From the NCBI RefSeq assembly GCF_900129195.1, contig NZ_FQUY01000002.1, positions 124,001-188,000 of the forward strand: DNA of 64,000 nucleotides, written 5' to 3'. Below the pieces are notes generated by a model. That model was not told the origin of the DNA, ran no database searches, and worked only from the letters and a program-made list of their open reading frames with translations. Both the position numbers and the translations under genes were made by a program. Shown piece after piece: positions 1 to 7,481 of this stretch (within the stretch, counting starts at the first letter, position 1; each line of letters begins with the position of its first letter). Origin of the DNA: Desulforamulus putei DSM 12395 (GTDB lineage Bacteria > Bacillota > Desulfotomaculia > Desulfotomaculales > Desulfotomaculaceae).

Positions 1-720
1 CAGGGGTTTCAGCAGGTCTTCCAGGACCTTGGCACCCTGGCCCCCCTGAATCCCCACAGTATAACCGTCCTGTACCGTAATTCGTATAATTTCCCCCTTG
101 AGCATTCCTACACCGGCCATCGCCCCGTCAATAACCAGGGTACCGTTGGCAGTTCCCTCAACAGGGGCGATGTAAGCCTCCCCGGCGGGCAGGTTGCCGA
201 ACATTCCCTTTCCCTGCAACATACCGGTGTCCGGATGAGCGGCCCTGCCCTGCAGGGACATAGTTAAATCCGTACCTGCGGGGGTGACAATGCGTGCTTC
301 ATTCCCTCTGCTCAACAAATCTGCTATGCGGGCGCTCAAGTCACTGATTTTTTGATAGTCTGCCGTCATGGTGCGGGACAGCATTTCCCCCGTAATACCA
401 GGCAGAGAAGCCACCCTAGCGCCGCACCGGTTGGCTTCCCGCCGCGCCCTGGTATGAGAAAGGGACTTCGTGGTGGCCGCCACCACCACATCAACCTGTT
501 TCATTGCCTCCGCCACGGCTGCCGGGGGTTCTTCGCCGTTGACAGATCGAGGCAGCATTTCCAGCAACATGGCTTCCGCCCCCAGGGAAATCGCCTGTTC
601 CCACAGGGACCGCCCCACAGTTCTGGTGCCCTCGTCGGCAACCACCAGTACCTTTTCACCTTTTTTCACACCAAGACAAACCTCTAAAGCAACCCTTGCT
701 CCAAATTCCAAACTGCTCAA
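1..720 (-). CDS. M29-type aminopeptidase, C-terminal end outside the window
   Basis: The minus-strand frame is open from a TTG start at 720 to the window edge (240 codons seen). It is preceded by the ribosome site AAGGAGGG. The translation begins LSSLEFGARVALEVCLGV and contains GEKVLVVADEGT, VVVAATTKSLSHT and RIVTPAGTDLTMSLQGR. These fit the N-terminal part of leucyl aminopeptidase (aminopeptidase T/AmpS-like, family M29), which removes N-terminal residues from peptides in the cytoplasm using divalent metal. The His/Glu/Asp metal ligands of M29 lie mainly in the missing C-terminal half, so activity cannot be judged. It is transcribed away from its right-hand neighbour's terminator. Family assignment is by recognition of sequence style, not alignment. 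Confidence 0.7.
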   Translation of the reverse strand, partial: MSSLEFGARVALEVCLGVKKGEKVLVVADEGTRTVGRSLWEQAISLGAEAMLLEMLPRSVNGEEPPAAVAEAMKQVDVVVAATTKSLSHTRARREANRCGARVASLPGITGEMLSRTMTADYQKISDLSARIADLLSRGNEARIVTPAGTDLTMSLQGRAAHPDTGMLQGKGMFGNLPAGEAYIAPVEGTANGTLVIDGAMAGVGMLKGEIIRITVQDGYTVGIQGGQGAKVLEDLLKPL

Positions 721-823
721 TGGTTTATCCCTCCTTGAGGGATATTTTTTCTAACAACTTGCAAATTTATCCCCCGGTATTCCTGCCATTGGTCAGGTGA
801 AGACAAAATGAAGAAAAAAGGAT

Positions 824-876
824 AAGGCTTGCGTTAGGCAACTCTTTGGACAGCAAAGATTTGCCACGCAAGCCTT
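824..876. terminator. Bidirectional terminator hairpin
   Basis: An 11-bp perfect inverted repeat (AAGGCTTGCGT at 824-834 with ACGCAAGCCTT at 866-876) lies just beyond the stop of the dehydrogenase gene at 882. On the minus strand it is followed by TATCCTTTTTTC, a usable U-tract. Confidence 0.75.
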
Positions 877-881
877 TTCGT

Positions 882-1838
882 TTAACTCACAACATTGATG
901 GGTTTACCCTGGAGGAAAGCTTCAATATTCTTAGCCATGAGATTGATCAGTCTTTGCCTGGATTCCAGGGTCTTCCACCCGATATGCGGGGTTAGTAGCA
1001 CATTATCCATTTTGAATAGGGGATTATCCTGATCCGGTGGCTCCTTTTCCTGTACATCCAGTGCAGCGCCGGCGATGCGTCCCTTTTGCAGGGCTTCGAT
1101 TAAATCAGCTTCTTTGATTACCGGCCCCCTGGAAGTGTTAATAATGTAGGCGGTGGGCTTCATTAACTGTAACCGTTCCCGGTTGATCAGGTATTTGGTG
1201 TCTTCGTTCAGGGGGCAGTGGATGGAAACAAAATCACTTTGCCGCAGCAGTTCCTCCAGGGACACCGATTGTATTCTGGGATCGCCCCAGTCCCTGGGTG
1301 TGCGATTGTAAACCAGGATATTCATGTTAAAGGCCAGGGCCAGTTTCATCACCTGCTGCCCGATGGAACCGCCGCAAACAATGCCCAGGGTTTTGTTTTG
1401 CACCTCAAAGTTGGCGGTTTGAATGTCCTGCTCGAAGTTAGTGAAATCTCCCCCTTTAATCATCCACTGCTGCTGGGACAGGGACCTGGCAAAGTTTAAG
1501 ATAAAACCAAAGACCAGCTCTGCCACCGCTTCGGTACTGTAGCCCGGCACATTACAGACCGTAATATTCTTTTCCCTGGCAGCGGCCAGATCGATGTTGT
1601 TAAAACCGGTACCGGCTTCACAGATGAGTTTCACCGAGGGAGGGAACTGCGCAATCAAATCCCTGCCCACCGGCAATTCTTTGGTTATGACGATATCCTG
1701 GTTTTGCACCCTGGCCGGTATCTCCTGGTCGGTGCTGGCATCGTATTTGGTAACCGTGGTAAGTTTTTCGATGGGTGACAGATCCAGCCGACGGTCAAAA
1801 TCCAGCCTTTCTAAATTAAGAAATACAGTGTTTGGCAT
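882..1838 (-). CDS. D-isomer-specific 2-hydroxyacid dehydrogenase (NAD-dependent)
   Basis: 318 residues, the usual length for the D-2-hydroxyacid dehydrogenase family, which interconverts 2-oxoacids and D-2-hydroxyacids with NAD(H) in the cytosol. The substrate cannot be read from sequence; hydroxypyruvate/glyoxylate- or D-lactate-type are candidates. The catalytic residues are visible: Arg236 in NTSRGPVI, Glu265 in QEKEPP and His284 in LTPHIGW. The Rossmann motif near residues 151-160 reads LGIVCGGSIG, so the first glycine of GxGxxG is Cys155. The start at 1838 follows AGGAGGT at good spacing. It is a single gene, with its terminator at 824-876. Confidence 0.9.
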   Translation of the reverse strand: MPNTVFLNLERLDFDRRLDLSPIEKLTTVTKYDASTDQEIPARVQNQDIVITKELPVGRDLIAQFPPSVKLICEAGTGFNNIDLAAAREKNITVCNVPGYSTEAVAELVFGFILNFARSLSQQQWMIKGGDFTNFEQDIQTANFEVQNKTLGIVCGGSIGQQVMKLALAFNMNILVYNRTPRDWGDPRIQSVSLEELLRQSDFVSIHCPLNEDTKYLINRERLQLMKPTAYIINTSRGPVIKEADLIEALQKGRIAGAALDVQEKEPPDQDNPLFKMDNVLLTPHIGWKTLESRQRLINLMAKNIEAFLQGKPINVVS

Positions 1839-1910
1839 AGAGACCTCCTGACCCTTTATTTTACTTGAAGTTTATTGACATTATACCACTATTCATCTAG
1901 GTCATGTTAT

Positions 1911-1937
1911 AAAGGATAGGTGGTTAACCTATCCTTT
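1911..1937. terminator. Hairpin between convergently spaced minus-strand genes
   Basis: A perfect 11-bp inverted repeat (AAAGGATAGGT, loop GGTTA, ACCTATCCTTT) lies 24 bp beyond the stop of the 1961-2602 gene. It lacks a strong U-tract on either strand, so termination is inferred from position only. Confidence 0.5.
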
Positions 1938-1960
1938 ACAACAGTTTTAATTAGTTAGAA

Positions 1961-2602
1961 TTAATGGGTATGTTCACTTTCAACGGTTGAAACGGTATCC
2001 GCATTTTCGGTATCGGTTGTGTTTGTATCATCAGGAGTTGTAGTGCCCTCATCGTGGGAGGTATCTCCTTCGGTTGTCTGGTTTTCACTAGCTGGTTGAA
2101 GCAATTGTATTACCAAGAAAGCCTCACCGGCCTTGTTTTTAATAACAGTTAACGGAGCACCTGCTACCAGGCTAGAAGCATCGGTCTTTTCTCCGTTAAC
2201 CAGGATGATGGTGTTTTCAGTCAGTAAAATTTCTGCGGCATTATCGCCTGTACCTATCATCAGTACTTGTTGCCCATCTTCAGTTGTTTCTACCCCGTGA
2301 AGAGTGTCAGTGACAACCTGTTTTTTATGCTGCTCTTTCTTTTCAGCCATAGCTTTTTTCTTAGCTTTCATTTCTTCTTTTTTGCTAGCCATAGCTTCTT
2401 TTTTGGCCGTCATATCTGCTTTCTTGCTTGACATGGCTTCTTTAGCTTCAGAACTGCCTTTTTGGGCCTGGGTACTACCAGGCTTTTTGCTATGGTCGCT
2501 AGGCCCTTTTCCTTCCATTGGAGCTGCGCTGGCAAATGCTCCTCCTACCAAAAGACTGCTAGCTACTGTGAGAGTTATAATACCAGTTCTTAATTTTTTC
2601 AT
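1961..2602 (-). CDS. Secreted Lys/Met-rich protein of unknown function
   Basis: 213 residues from the ATG at 2602, preferred because AAAAAAGGAG sits 8 nt upstream; a GTG at 2611 in the same frame overlaps that ribosome site. It has a clear signal peptide (MKKLRTGIITLTVASSLLVGG, cleavage near AFASA-AP). A strongly charged helical segment follows, with KK-E-A-M-x-KK spacings repeated about seven-fold. Then comes a compact, probably beta-rich segment (VETTEDGQQVLMIGTG to GEAFLVIQLL), and an acidic Thr-rich tail ending in EHTH. No known family is recognised. The promoter at 2745-2812 has the architecture shared by the metal-rich small genes further right, so I infer co-regulation with them and a role at the cell envelope. 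Confidence 0.75.
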   Translation of the reverse strand: MKKLRTGIITLTVASSLLVGGAFASAAPMEGKGPSDHSKKPGSTQAQKGSSEAKEAMSSKKADMTAKKEAMASKKEEMKAKKKAMAEKKEQHKKQVVTDTLHGVETTEDGQQVLMIGTGDNAAEILLTENTIILVNGEKTDASSLVAGAPLTVIKNKAGEAFLVIQLLQPASENQTTEGDTSHDEGTTTPDDTNTTDTENADTVSTVESEHTH

Positions 2603-2744
2603 CAAAAACACTCCTTTTTTGAATTATGTTTACTTGCAAGATTCTAGCTGTTTTATGAGGTTTGTCTAAGGGAGATTGACCATAATCACCACTCCTTTTC
2701 GCGATAAACTTAGTTCCGGCTTTTATATCCAGCTCTTGTAATGA

Positions 2745-2812
2745 ATTGTACCAATCAATTTTCACAAACCTTTTACAAAATTAAGACATTTATGTAATAT
2801 TTTCATTTTTGT
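2745..2812 (-). promoter_or_regulatory. Shared-architecture promoter/operator G
   Basis: Read on the minus strand: TTGTGA (2767-2762), 11 bp, then TACAAT (2750-2745) as -10. Upstream are further AT-rich repeats (TTTTGTAAAAGG, ATGTAAT-like, AACAAAAATG) at about 11-bp steps. It lies about 140 bp upstream of the 1961-2602 start. The TTGTnA-N11-TAtnnT spacing matches promoters A to E in this window. Confidence 0.6.
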
Positions 2813-2843
2813 TAAAAACCAGGTGCAACACCAAACCTTAGAT

Positions 2844-2879
2844 CAAAAAAACAAATCCTCCCGTCGTAAGGAAGGATTT
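2844..2879 (-). terminator. Terminator of the broken response-regulator gene
   Basis: On the minus strand AAATCCTTCC pairs with GGGAGGATTT and is followed by GTTTTTTT, directly beyond the stop at 2886. Confidence 0.75.
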
Positions 2880-2885
2880 TATATA

Positions 2886-3564
2886 TCATTCGTTATACCC
2901 CACTCCCCAAACAGTATTAATATCAGAGGGAATATTCAGGGATTTGAATTTTTCCCTCAAACGTTTAATTAGGGTATCCACAATTCGTAGATTACCGAAG
3001 TAATCTACGCCCCAGACTTCTTCCAGTAAAAATTCCCGGGTAAAAACCTGACCGGCATTTTGGGACATCAAAACCAGCAGGTCAAACTCCTTAGGTGTAA
3101 GGTGGATTTCCTGTCCGTTGGCAGTGACCGTTCTGGTTAACAAGTTGATTCTAACCCCCGGATAATGAATTTCTGTTTTTTTTTGCGGAACGTGCTGCTG
3201 TTGAACGACGAAGAATGGCCTTAATCCTGGCAACCAATTCCCTTGGGCTGAAAGGTTTACCAACACAATCGTCTGCACCGATTTCAAGGCCTTGAATACG
3301 ATTTGTTTCATTATTCAAGTCGGTAAGCATAACCACTGGAACTTGTGATATCTTTCGAATTTCTTGACAGACTTTAATACCGTCAGTGTTAGGTATCCTG
3401 ATATCCAGAATAACGAGATCCCAATTTTTCCTATAAAAAAGTGCCAGTGCTTCCGCACCATCCACAGCTTGCTCCACAGAGAATCCTTCACGATTTAAGT
3501 ATTTTGTAACGACCTCTCTAATATCGGACTCATCGTCAGCCAAGAGGATGCTTTTTCTATCCAT
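2886..3564 (-). pseudogene. OmpR-family response regulator interrupted by a frameshift
   Basis: Two overlapping frames together spell a full OmpR/PhoB-type regulator. The receiver domain starts at ATG 3564 (SD GAAGGG about 9 nt upstream) with DD pocket ADDES, phosphoacceptor VILDIR and lysine GKPFSPREL. The winged-helix domain (LTPKEFDLLVLM ... TVWGVGYNE) ends at 2886. The frames part at an A9 run (3176-3184, coding strand). Removing one A joins them as ...AKKTEIHYPGVRINL, matching the layout of the intact paralogue at 7482-8171. As read, only a receiver plus a short tail would be made. It may be a true pseudogene, a homopolymer miscall, or a slippage site. No kinase gene is adjacent. Confidence 0.85.
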
Positions 3565-3937
3565 GTGGATAATCCCTTCTGTCATTTTTTTATGGCAAAA
3601 TGAACTACCCTTTTGAGGTTGGATACAAGAGAATTCACCTAGATGAACCTACTTCGTTAAATATTTCGTAAAAAGAGCATCGCTTTAGGTGGGGTATCTC
3701 AATGAAAATACAAAATCATTTGGGTCAAAAGGTTTTTTTGTTGTTGCTTTATCATTTGGTTTAATTTTTCTCTGCAGACCTAAATATCACAGAAATGTCA
3801 TAGCTTTGAAAAAGATTTGTAAAAATCGCATGTTAGAATTGGTCAAGATGACAGATTTAACTAGGTCAAGGGGGGGTAGCAAAGAAAGTATTGTATGTAT
3901 CCAGCTCTTTGAAAATAAAATAAAAGGAGGAAGGCTT

Positions 3938-6244
3938 GTGTACAAAAGTGGTTTCCGGTCATATATTAGGTCCGGTTCCATTGTTATGACGTTGCTTTTG
4001 TTGTTAAACATTTTCTCATTTAGTAGTGCTCAACCAGCCCTGGCGGAAGATCCCGGACAGACTCCTCAGACAGAGCAAAGTGACGTCAGCACTGAAGCTG
4101 GTTCAGCAAACACCTCAGACCCATCGGTAGAGGAAGCAGTCTATCAAGATGAAAACTTAGATAGCATCGACTCCAGCCAAGACAATGGCACCCCGTCTGA
4201 TGATACCTCAAGCGTGGAAGAGGGGGCAAACGTGGAGACAACAGAAGAACCGGTTACTGAGGCCGTTGATGAAGAGGAAATTGAAGCTTATACTGTCAGC
4301 GGTGCTGTTTACGGGATCTCAGAGGAAGATACCGTGAAGATCATGCTGTCTAAATGCACCGGGAAAACAGTTGTTTCACAGGATCTTGAGATAGGACAAA
4401 CAGCGTTTAGCATTTCGGATGTTCCTACAGGTGAATACACCCTGTGCATGTTAATAAACGGTGCCACTGCTATGATGAAACCTGTTCAGGTGGCTGGTGA
4501 TATGACAGTTGAGGATATACACGTGGTACGGGTAACCGGAACCATTTTAGGTTTGCCAGAAGGGGTTACTGCATCTGTCTATCTGAAACCGGAGAATAAA
4601 GATGTAATGGTCATGCCTCTTAAGGTGATATCCAACGGGGATATAACGGAGTTTACCCATAAGGTGGTACCTGGCTTTTATCGTATGACCGTGATGGCAG
4701 AGGGGTATGAAGACTATACTGCTCCAGAGGTCATTGAAGTAGGAGATGATGACGTTATTCTTGACCCCATCGAGATGGTTTTAAAGCTGGAAATAGTAAC
4801 CACCTCACTGTCAACTGGTACCGAAGGTGCAGCTTATTCAACAGAACTGCAGGCAACCGGCGGGAAAGAGCCCTTGACATGGGCCATAACCGGTGGGACC
4901 TTACCGGAAGGCTTAACGCTGGACACAGTGACAGGAGTTATTTCCGGTACCCCTGCCAATAGCGGCGACTATTCCTTTGAAGTTACCGTCACAGATTTCT
5001 TAGGACATACCTTTAGTCAAACATTGAACTTAAGTATTGCCAGGCGTTCTTCGGGCGGCAGTTCCGGGGGGAGTAGCAGTTCATCAGACTCTGCAAATTC
5101 CGGGACCAATACTGACGTGACGAAAACTACCTTTACCGACCGGGAAATAAAAGAGGCTATTAATCTTTCCCAGGGAACTGTAACACTGGTTGCGCCGGTG
5201 GGGCAAAAGAGTTTAGTCCTCACTGGAGACCAGTATAAACAGTTGATAGAAACCGGTAAGGAACTTATTATATCAGTTCAGGATGTAAAGGTCGTTCTGA
5301 ACCCGGCTGCCATAGACTTTCCCGAGAACGCCAAGTTGGAATTCAAAGTAGAGGAACTGGCTGATGGTAAGGCAGTGGAATTGGTTAGCCAAACTGACTA
5401 CCAATTGATTGGTAAGGTTTTTGAAATCAATATGGAAATCAAGAGTGATGGGAATACCGAAAAGAATCCTCTAAAACAATCAGTAAGAGTATCCCTGCCG
5501 GTAAAATCTGACTTGTGGTTGGATGGTACCCACCACCGGTTGGATGTCTTCTATTATAATGAAAGTGAATCTAAATGGGAGCCGATGCACGCTATTCATA
5601 ATACGAACGGTCAGGTACTTACTTTCAGCACACCACACTTTAGTAAATACGCTGTTCTCAGCAAACCGGAGAAGAATTTCTCTGATGTAACAGGGCACTG
5701 GGGCCAAAAAGATATTGAAAGAATGGCTGCCCGGGGGATCATAGGCGGGTATCAAGACCACTCCTTTAGACCGGATGCCAACATTACAAGAGCCGAGTTA
5801 GCCACCCTGTTGTCGAGGTTGCTGGGACTCAACGAGAAGGCGACAATTACATTCAGTGATGTTACGGAAAAAGACTGGCATTACGAAAGTATTGCCAAGG
5901 CGTTCCAGGCAGGAATTGTCCGGGGTTACCATGACGGTTCCTTCAAGCCCAACCAGTACGTTACCAGGGAGCAAATGGCAGCCATGATTGCCAATGCACT
6001 GGAAAATGAGGGGATCAGCATAGGTCAAAATGATGCTTCTCTGGGGTTGTTTACTGATGCCGGTTCCATCTCTCCTTGGGCCAGGCAGAGTGTTGCAACT
6101 GCCAGTGCTTTGGGAATTGTCAAAGGGATAATCTCTGAACAAAAGGTTAAATTTGCTCCTGGCAAACAAGCCACAAGGGCTGAAGCAACGGTAATGCTTG
6201 CTAGATTGTTGGATATTACGGAAAGTGCTAAACTAAATTTATAA
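3938..6244 (+). CDS. Large S-layer homology (SLH) surface protein with putative Ig-like domain
   Basis: 768 residues from the GTG at 3938, chosen because AAAGGAGG is 7 nt upstream and it gives a proper signal peptide (hydrophobic core MTLLLLLNIFSF, cleavage near PALA-ED). In-frame codons further upstream look non-coding. After the signal come an acidic Ser/Thr/Glu linker, beta-rich repeats, a putative Ig/cadherin-like module (EGAAYSTELQATGG to SGTPANSGDYSFEVTV), a Gly/Ser linker (SSGGSSGGSSSSS), another beta region, and three C-terminal SLH repeats (FSDVTGHWGQKDIERMA, FSDVTEKDWHYESIAKA, FTDAGSISPWARQSVATA). SLH repeats bind pyruvylated secondary wall polymer, so this is a cell-wall-anchored exoprotein. 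Its ligand is unknown. Confidence 0.88.
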   Translation: MYKSGFRSYIRSGSIVMTLLLLLNIFSFSSAQPALAEDPGQTPQTEQSDVSTEAGSANTSDPSVEEAVYQDENLDSIDSSQDNGTPSDDTSSVEEGANVETTEEPVTEAVDEEEIEAYTVSGAVYGISEEDTVKIMLSKCTGKTVVSQDLEIGQTAFSISDVPTGEYTLCMLINGATAMMKPVQVAGDMTVEDIHVVRVTGTILGLPEGVTASVYLKPENKDVMVMPLKVISNGDITEFTHKVVPGFYRMTVMAEGYEDYTAPEVIEVGDDDVILDPIEMVLKLEIVTTSLSTGTEGAAYSTELQATGGKEPLTWAITGGTLPEGLTLDTVTGVISGTPANSGDYSFEVTVTDFLGHTFSQTLNLSIARRSSGGSSGGSSSSSDSANSGTNTDVTKTTFTDREIKEAINLSQGTVTLVAPVGQKSLVLTGDQYKQLIETGKELIISVQDVKVVLNPAAIDFPENAKLEFKVEELADGKAVELVSQTDYQLIGKVFEINMEIKSDGNTEKNPLKQSVRVSLPVKSDLWLDGTHHRLDVFYYNESESKWEPMHAIHNTNGQVLTFSTPHFSKYAVLSKPEKNFSDVTGHWGQKDIERMAARGIIGGYQDHSFRPDANITRAELATLLSRLLGLNEKATITFSDVTEKDWHYESIAKAFQAGIVRGYHDGSFKPNQYVTREQMAAMIANALENEGISIGQNDASLGLFTDAGSISPWARQSVATASALGIVKGIISEQKVKFAPGKQATRAEATVMLARLLDITESAKLNL

Positions 6245-6254
6245 GACAAGATAG

Positions 6255-6286
6255 AAAAAAGAGACTGGTTTTTCAGTCTCTTTTTT
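6255..6286 (+). terminator. Terminator of the SLH gene and landing site of the intron remnant
   Basis: A-tract, GAGACTG stem, 6-nt loop, CAGTCTC, then TTTTTT. The group II intron 5' end (GTGCG) begins two bases after the T-run. Confidence 0.92.
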
Positions 6287-6287
6287 C

Positions 6288-6560
6288 GTGCGCCCGGCAT
6301 GGGCGTTATCTATAGGGTGAAAGTCCCGAACGGTGAAGGTAGCAGTAGCCGTAGCTTAAGACAAGGGTGTCCATCGCGAGGTGGAATCTGAAGGAAGTCG
6401 GCGGCAAAAACCCTCGGACTCACCTTCTGGCGAGAACAAGGACTTAGAAGTTTAGTCGAAAGATACAACGAACTTCGTTGCACAACATGAACCGCCGTAT
6501 ACCGAACGGTACGTACGGTGGTGTGAGAGGACGGGGGTTAATCACCCCCTCCTACTCGAT
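6288..6560 (+). mobile_element. Remnant of a group IIC intron lacking its reverse transcriptase
   Basis: The segment starts GTGCGCCCGGCATGGGCG, followed by CTATAGGGTGAAAGTCCCG and GGAATCTGAAGGAAG. These are elements I recognise from domain I of bacterial group II introns of class C (for example the Oceanobacillus iheyensis intron). It ends with an intact-looking domain V (6489-6523; CCGCCGTATACCGAACGG, CGC-type triad) and domain VI ending CCTACTCGAT at 6560. Only about 270 nt separate the two ends. The rest of domain I, domains II and III and the domain IV maturase gene are missing, so it cannot move alone. Class C introns are known to insert just downstream of intrinsic terminators, exactly as seen here. 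Confidence 0.85.
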
Positions 6561-6582
6561 TGGATCAGACCAGGACAACCAA

Positions 6583-6624
6583 AAGAAGAGCACAAACGCC
6601 CTACGGGTAGTTCGTGCTCTTCTT
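6583..6624 (-). terminator. Terminator of the DUF2680 gene
   Basis: An 11-bp perfect inverted repeat (AAGAAGAGCAC / GTGCTCTTCTT) lies 53 bp beyond the minus-strand stop at 6677. On that strand the tail is TTCTTTTGG. Confidence 0.7.
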
Positions 6625-6676
6625 AACAACGGTGGGGTTGTTGGGGATTCAAGTATGAAGTTATATGAAAGTACTG

Positions 6677-7081
6677 TTAATTGCTGGTGGGGGTGTTGAA
6701 GTTACCTATCATACCAGGGCCCATGCCGGTGCCGTTGCCCATCATGCCGGGACCCATACCGGAACCATTACCCATCATGTTCATCATGCCACCGTTCATC
6801 ATGGGGCCCATACCGTTTTTGCTGTGGAAGTCCTTCATTTGCTCAAAGTGTTGGTTCCAGGTTTTAGCCTGTTCTTCGGTAATCTTGCCGTCCTTTACGG
6901 CCTTGTCCAGCCAGGTTTTGTGCTGGTCAAACATTTGGTTAAAGAATTGCTGGTTCTTGGAGTTGTTTACGGTGTTGGTAGCATTATCAGGCTGGTTGTT
7001 GTCTATAGCAGCAAAGGCTGCGGGAACCATCAGGGCACCAAGGGCTACAGTTACAATACCGGCAATTAGTTTACGTTTCAT
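6677..7081 (-). CDS. Secreted DUF2680 protein with Met/Gly-rich tail
   Basis: 134 residues with a signal peptide (MKRKLIAGIVTVALGALM, cleavage near AAFAA-ID). A helical DUF2680 core follows (QQFFNQMFDQHKTWLDKA, DGKITEEQAKTWNQHFEQM), then a low-complexity tail of repeated NGMGPMM / GSGMGPGMMG units with about 17 Met. Met-rich extracytoplasmic tails are commonly linked to Cu(I)/Ag(I) binding, but no binding is shown here. The start follows GGAGG at 8 nt. A paralogue lies at 20134-20472. Promoter A upstream has the shared architecture. The 18-residue peptide gene at 7161-7217 lies between promoter and gene. Confidence 0.85.
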   Translation of the reverse strand: MKRKLIAGIVTVALGALMVPAAFAAIDNNQPDNATNTVNNSKNQQFFNQMFDQHKTWLDKAVKDGKITEEQAKTWNQHFEQMKDFHSKNGMGPMMNGGMMNMMGNGSGMGPGMMGNGTGMGPGMIGNFNTPTSN

Positions 7082-7160
7082 TCTTCATTCCTCCAAATTA
7101 AATATATTTTTTCGATAATGCTTGGAAGGGACAGTTTACCATCCTGCCCAGGACCATCTT

Positions 7161-7217
7161 TCAGCAACCACCCTTGCAGTGGGCCACTGCGGGGAGCATC
7201 CAGTGTTTGGTAAACAT
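7161..7217 (-). CDS. Possible 18-residue His/Cys peptide upstream of the DUF2680 gene
   Basis: ATG at 7217 is preceded by GGGAGGTG at 6 nt, one of the best ribosome sites in the area. The peptide is MFTKHWMLPAVAHCKGGC and then a stop. It lies in the leader between promoter A (-10 at 7259-7264) and the DUF2680 gene. The C-terminal HCKGGC resembles HCKG in the seven-Cys peptide at 11194-11322. It may be a real metal-binding micropeptide or a regulatory leader peptide; there is no homology support. Confidence 0.45.
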   Translation of the reverse strand: MFTKHWMLPAVAHCKGGC

Positions 7218-7258
7218 TTGGTTCACCTCCCGTCGGGGTGTTGTTCTTTACAGTTATT

Positions 7259-7308
7259 ACTATAGCAAAGACATTTTACAAAACTGTTTCATCAATATCA
7301 CATTTTGT
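7259..7308 (-). promoter_or_regulatory. Shared-architecture promoter/operator A
   Basis: Minus strand: ACAAAATGTGATATTGATG, then AGTTTTGTAAAATG. TTGTAA (7281-7276) is exactly 11 bp from the -10 TATAGT (7264-7259). It drives the 7217 micro-ORF and the DUF2680 gene. It is the closest match to promoter C (11786-11842). Confidence 0.65.
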
Positions 7309-7360
7309 TTATATTTTACTAAACCATCATAACAAGCAAGTGTTACTAATTTTTCTCGTA

Positions 7361-7424
7361 AGTTTAACATTTTTGTGATAATCCTTTGAATGCTTTGACA
7401 AGGGTTTGTTGTTAGCTTTACTAT
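7361..7424 (+). promoter_or_regulatory. Promoter of the two-component operon with related operator F
   Basis: TTGACA (7395-7400), 18 bp, TACTAT (7419-7424) forms a normal sigma-A promoter. The -35 overlaps TTTTTGTGATAATCC...TGCTTTGACAA, which resembles the operator in promoters A to E. This suggests autoregulation by the regulator encoded downstream. Confidence 0.6.
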
Positions 7425-7481
7425 AGATAGTAGCCAACCCTTGTCTCTGCAGGGGAGGCATATCTTAAAGGAGGGATATTC

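Noticed and set aside
3689-3937. Upstream in-frame extension of the SLH gene and a possible c-di-GMP riboswitch (GGTAGCAAAG-like stretch)
   Set aside because: No ribosome site supports the extension, and the bases do not fit the conserved GEMM core well enough to call an aptamer.
6665-7118. Plus-strand open frames opposite the first DUF2680 gene
   Set aside because: They mirror the Met/Gly-rich repeats of the minus-strand gene, which has the signal peptide, ribosome site and terminator.
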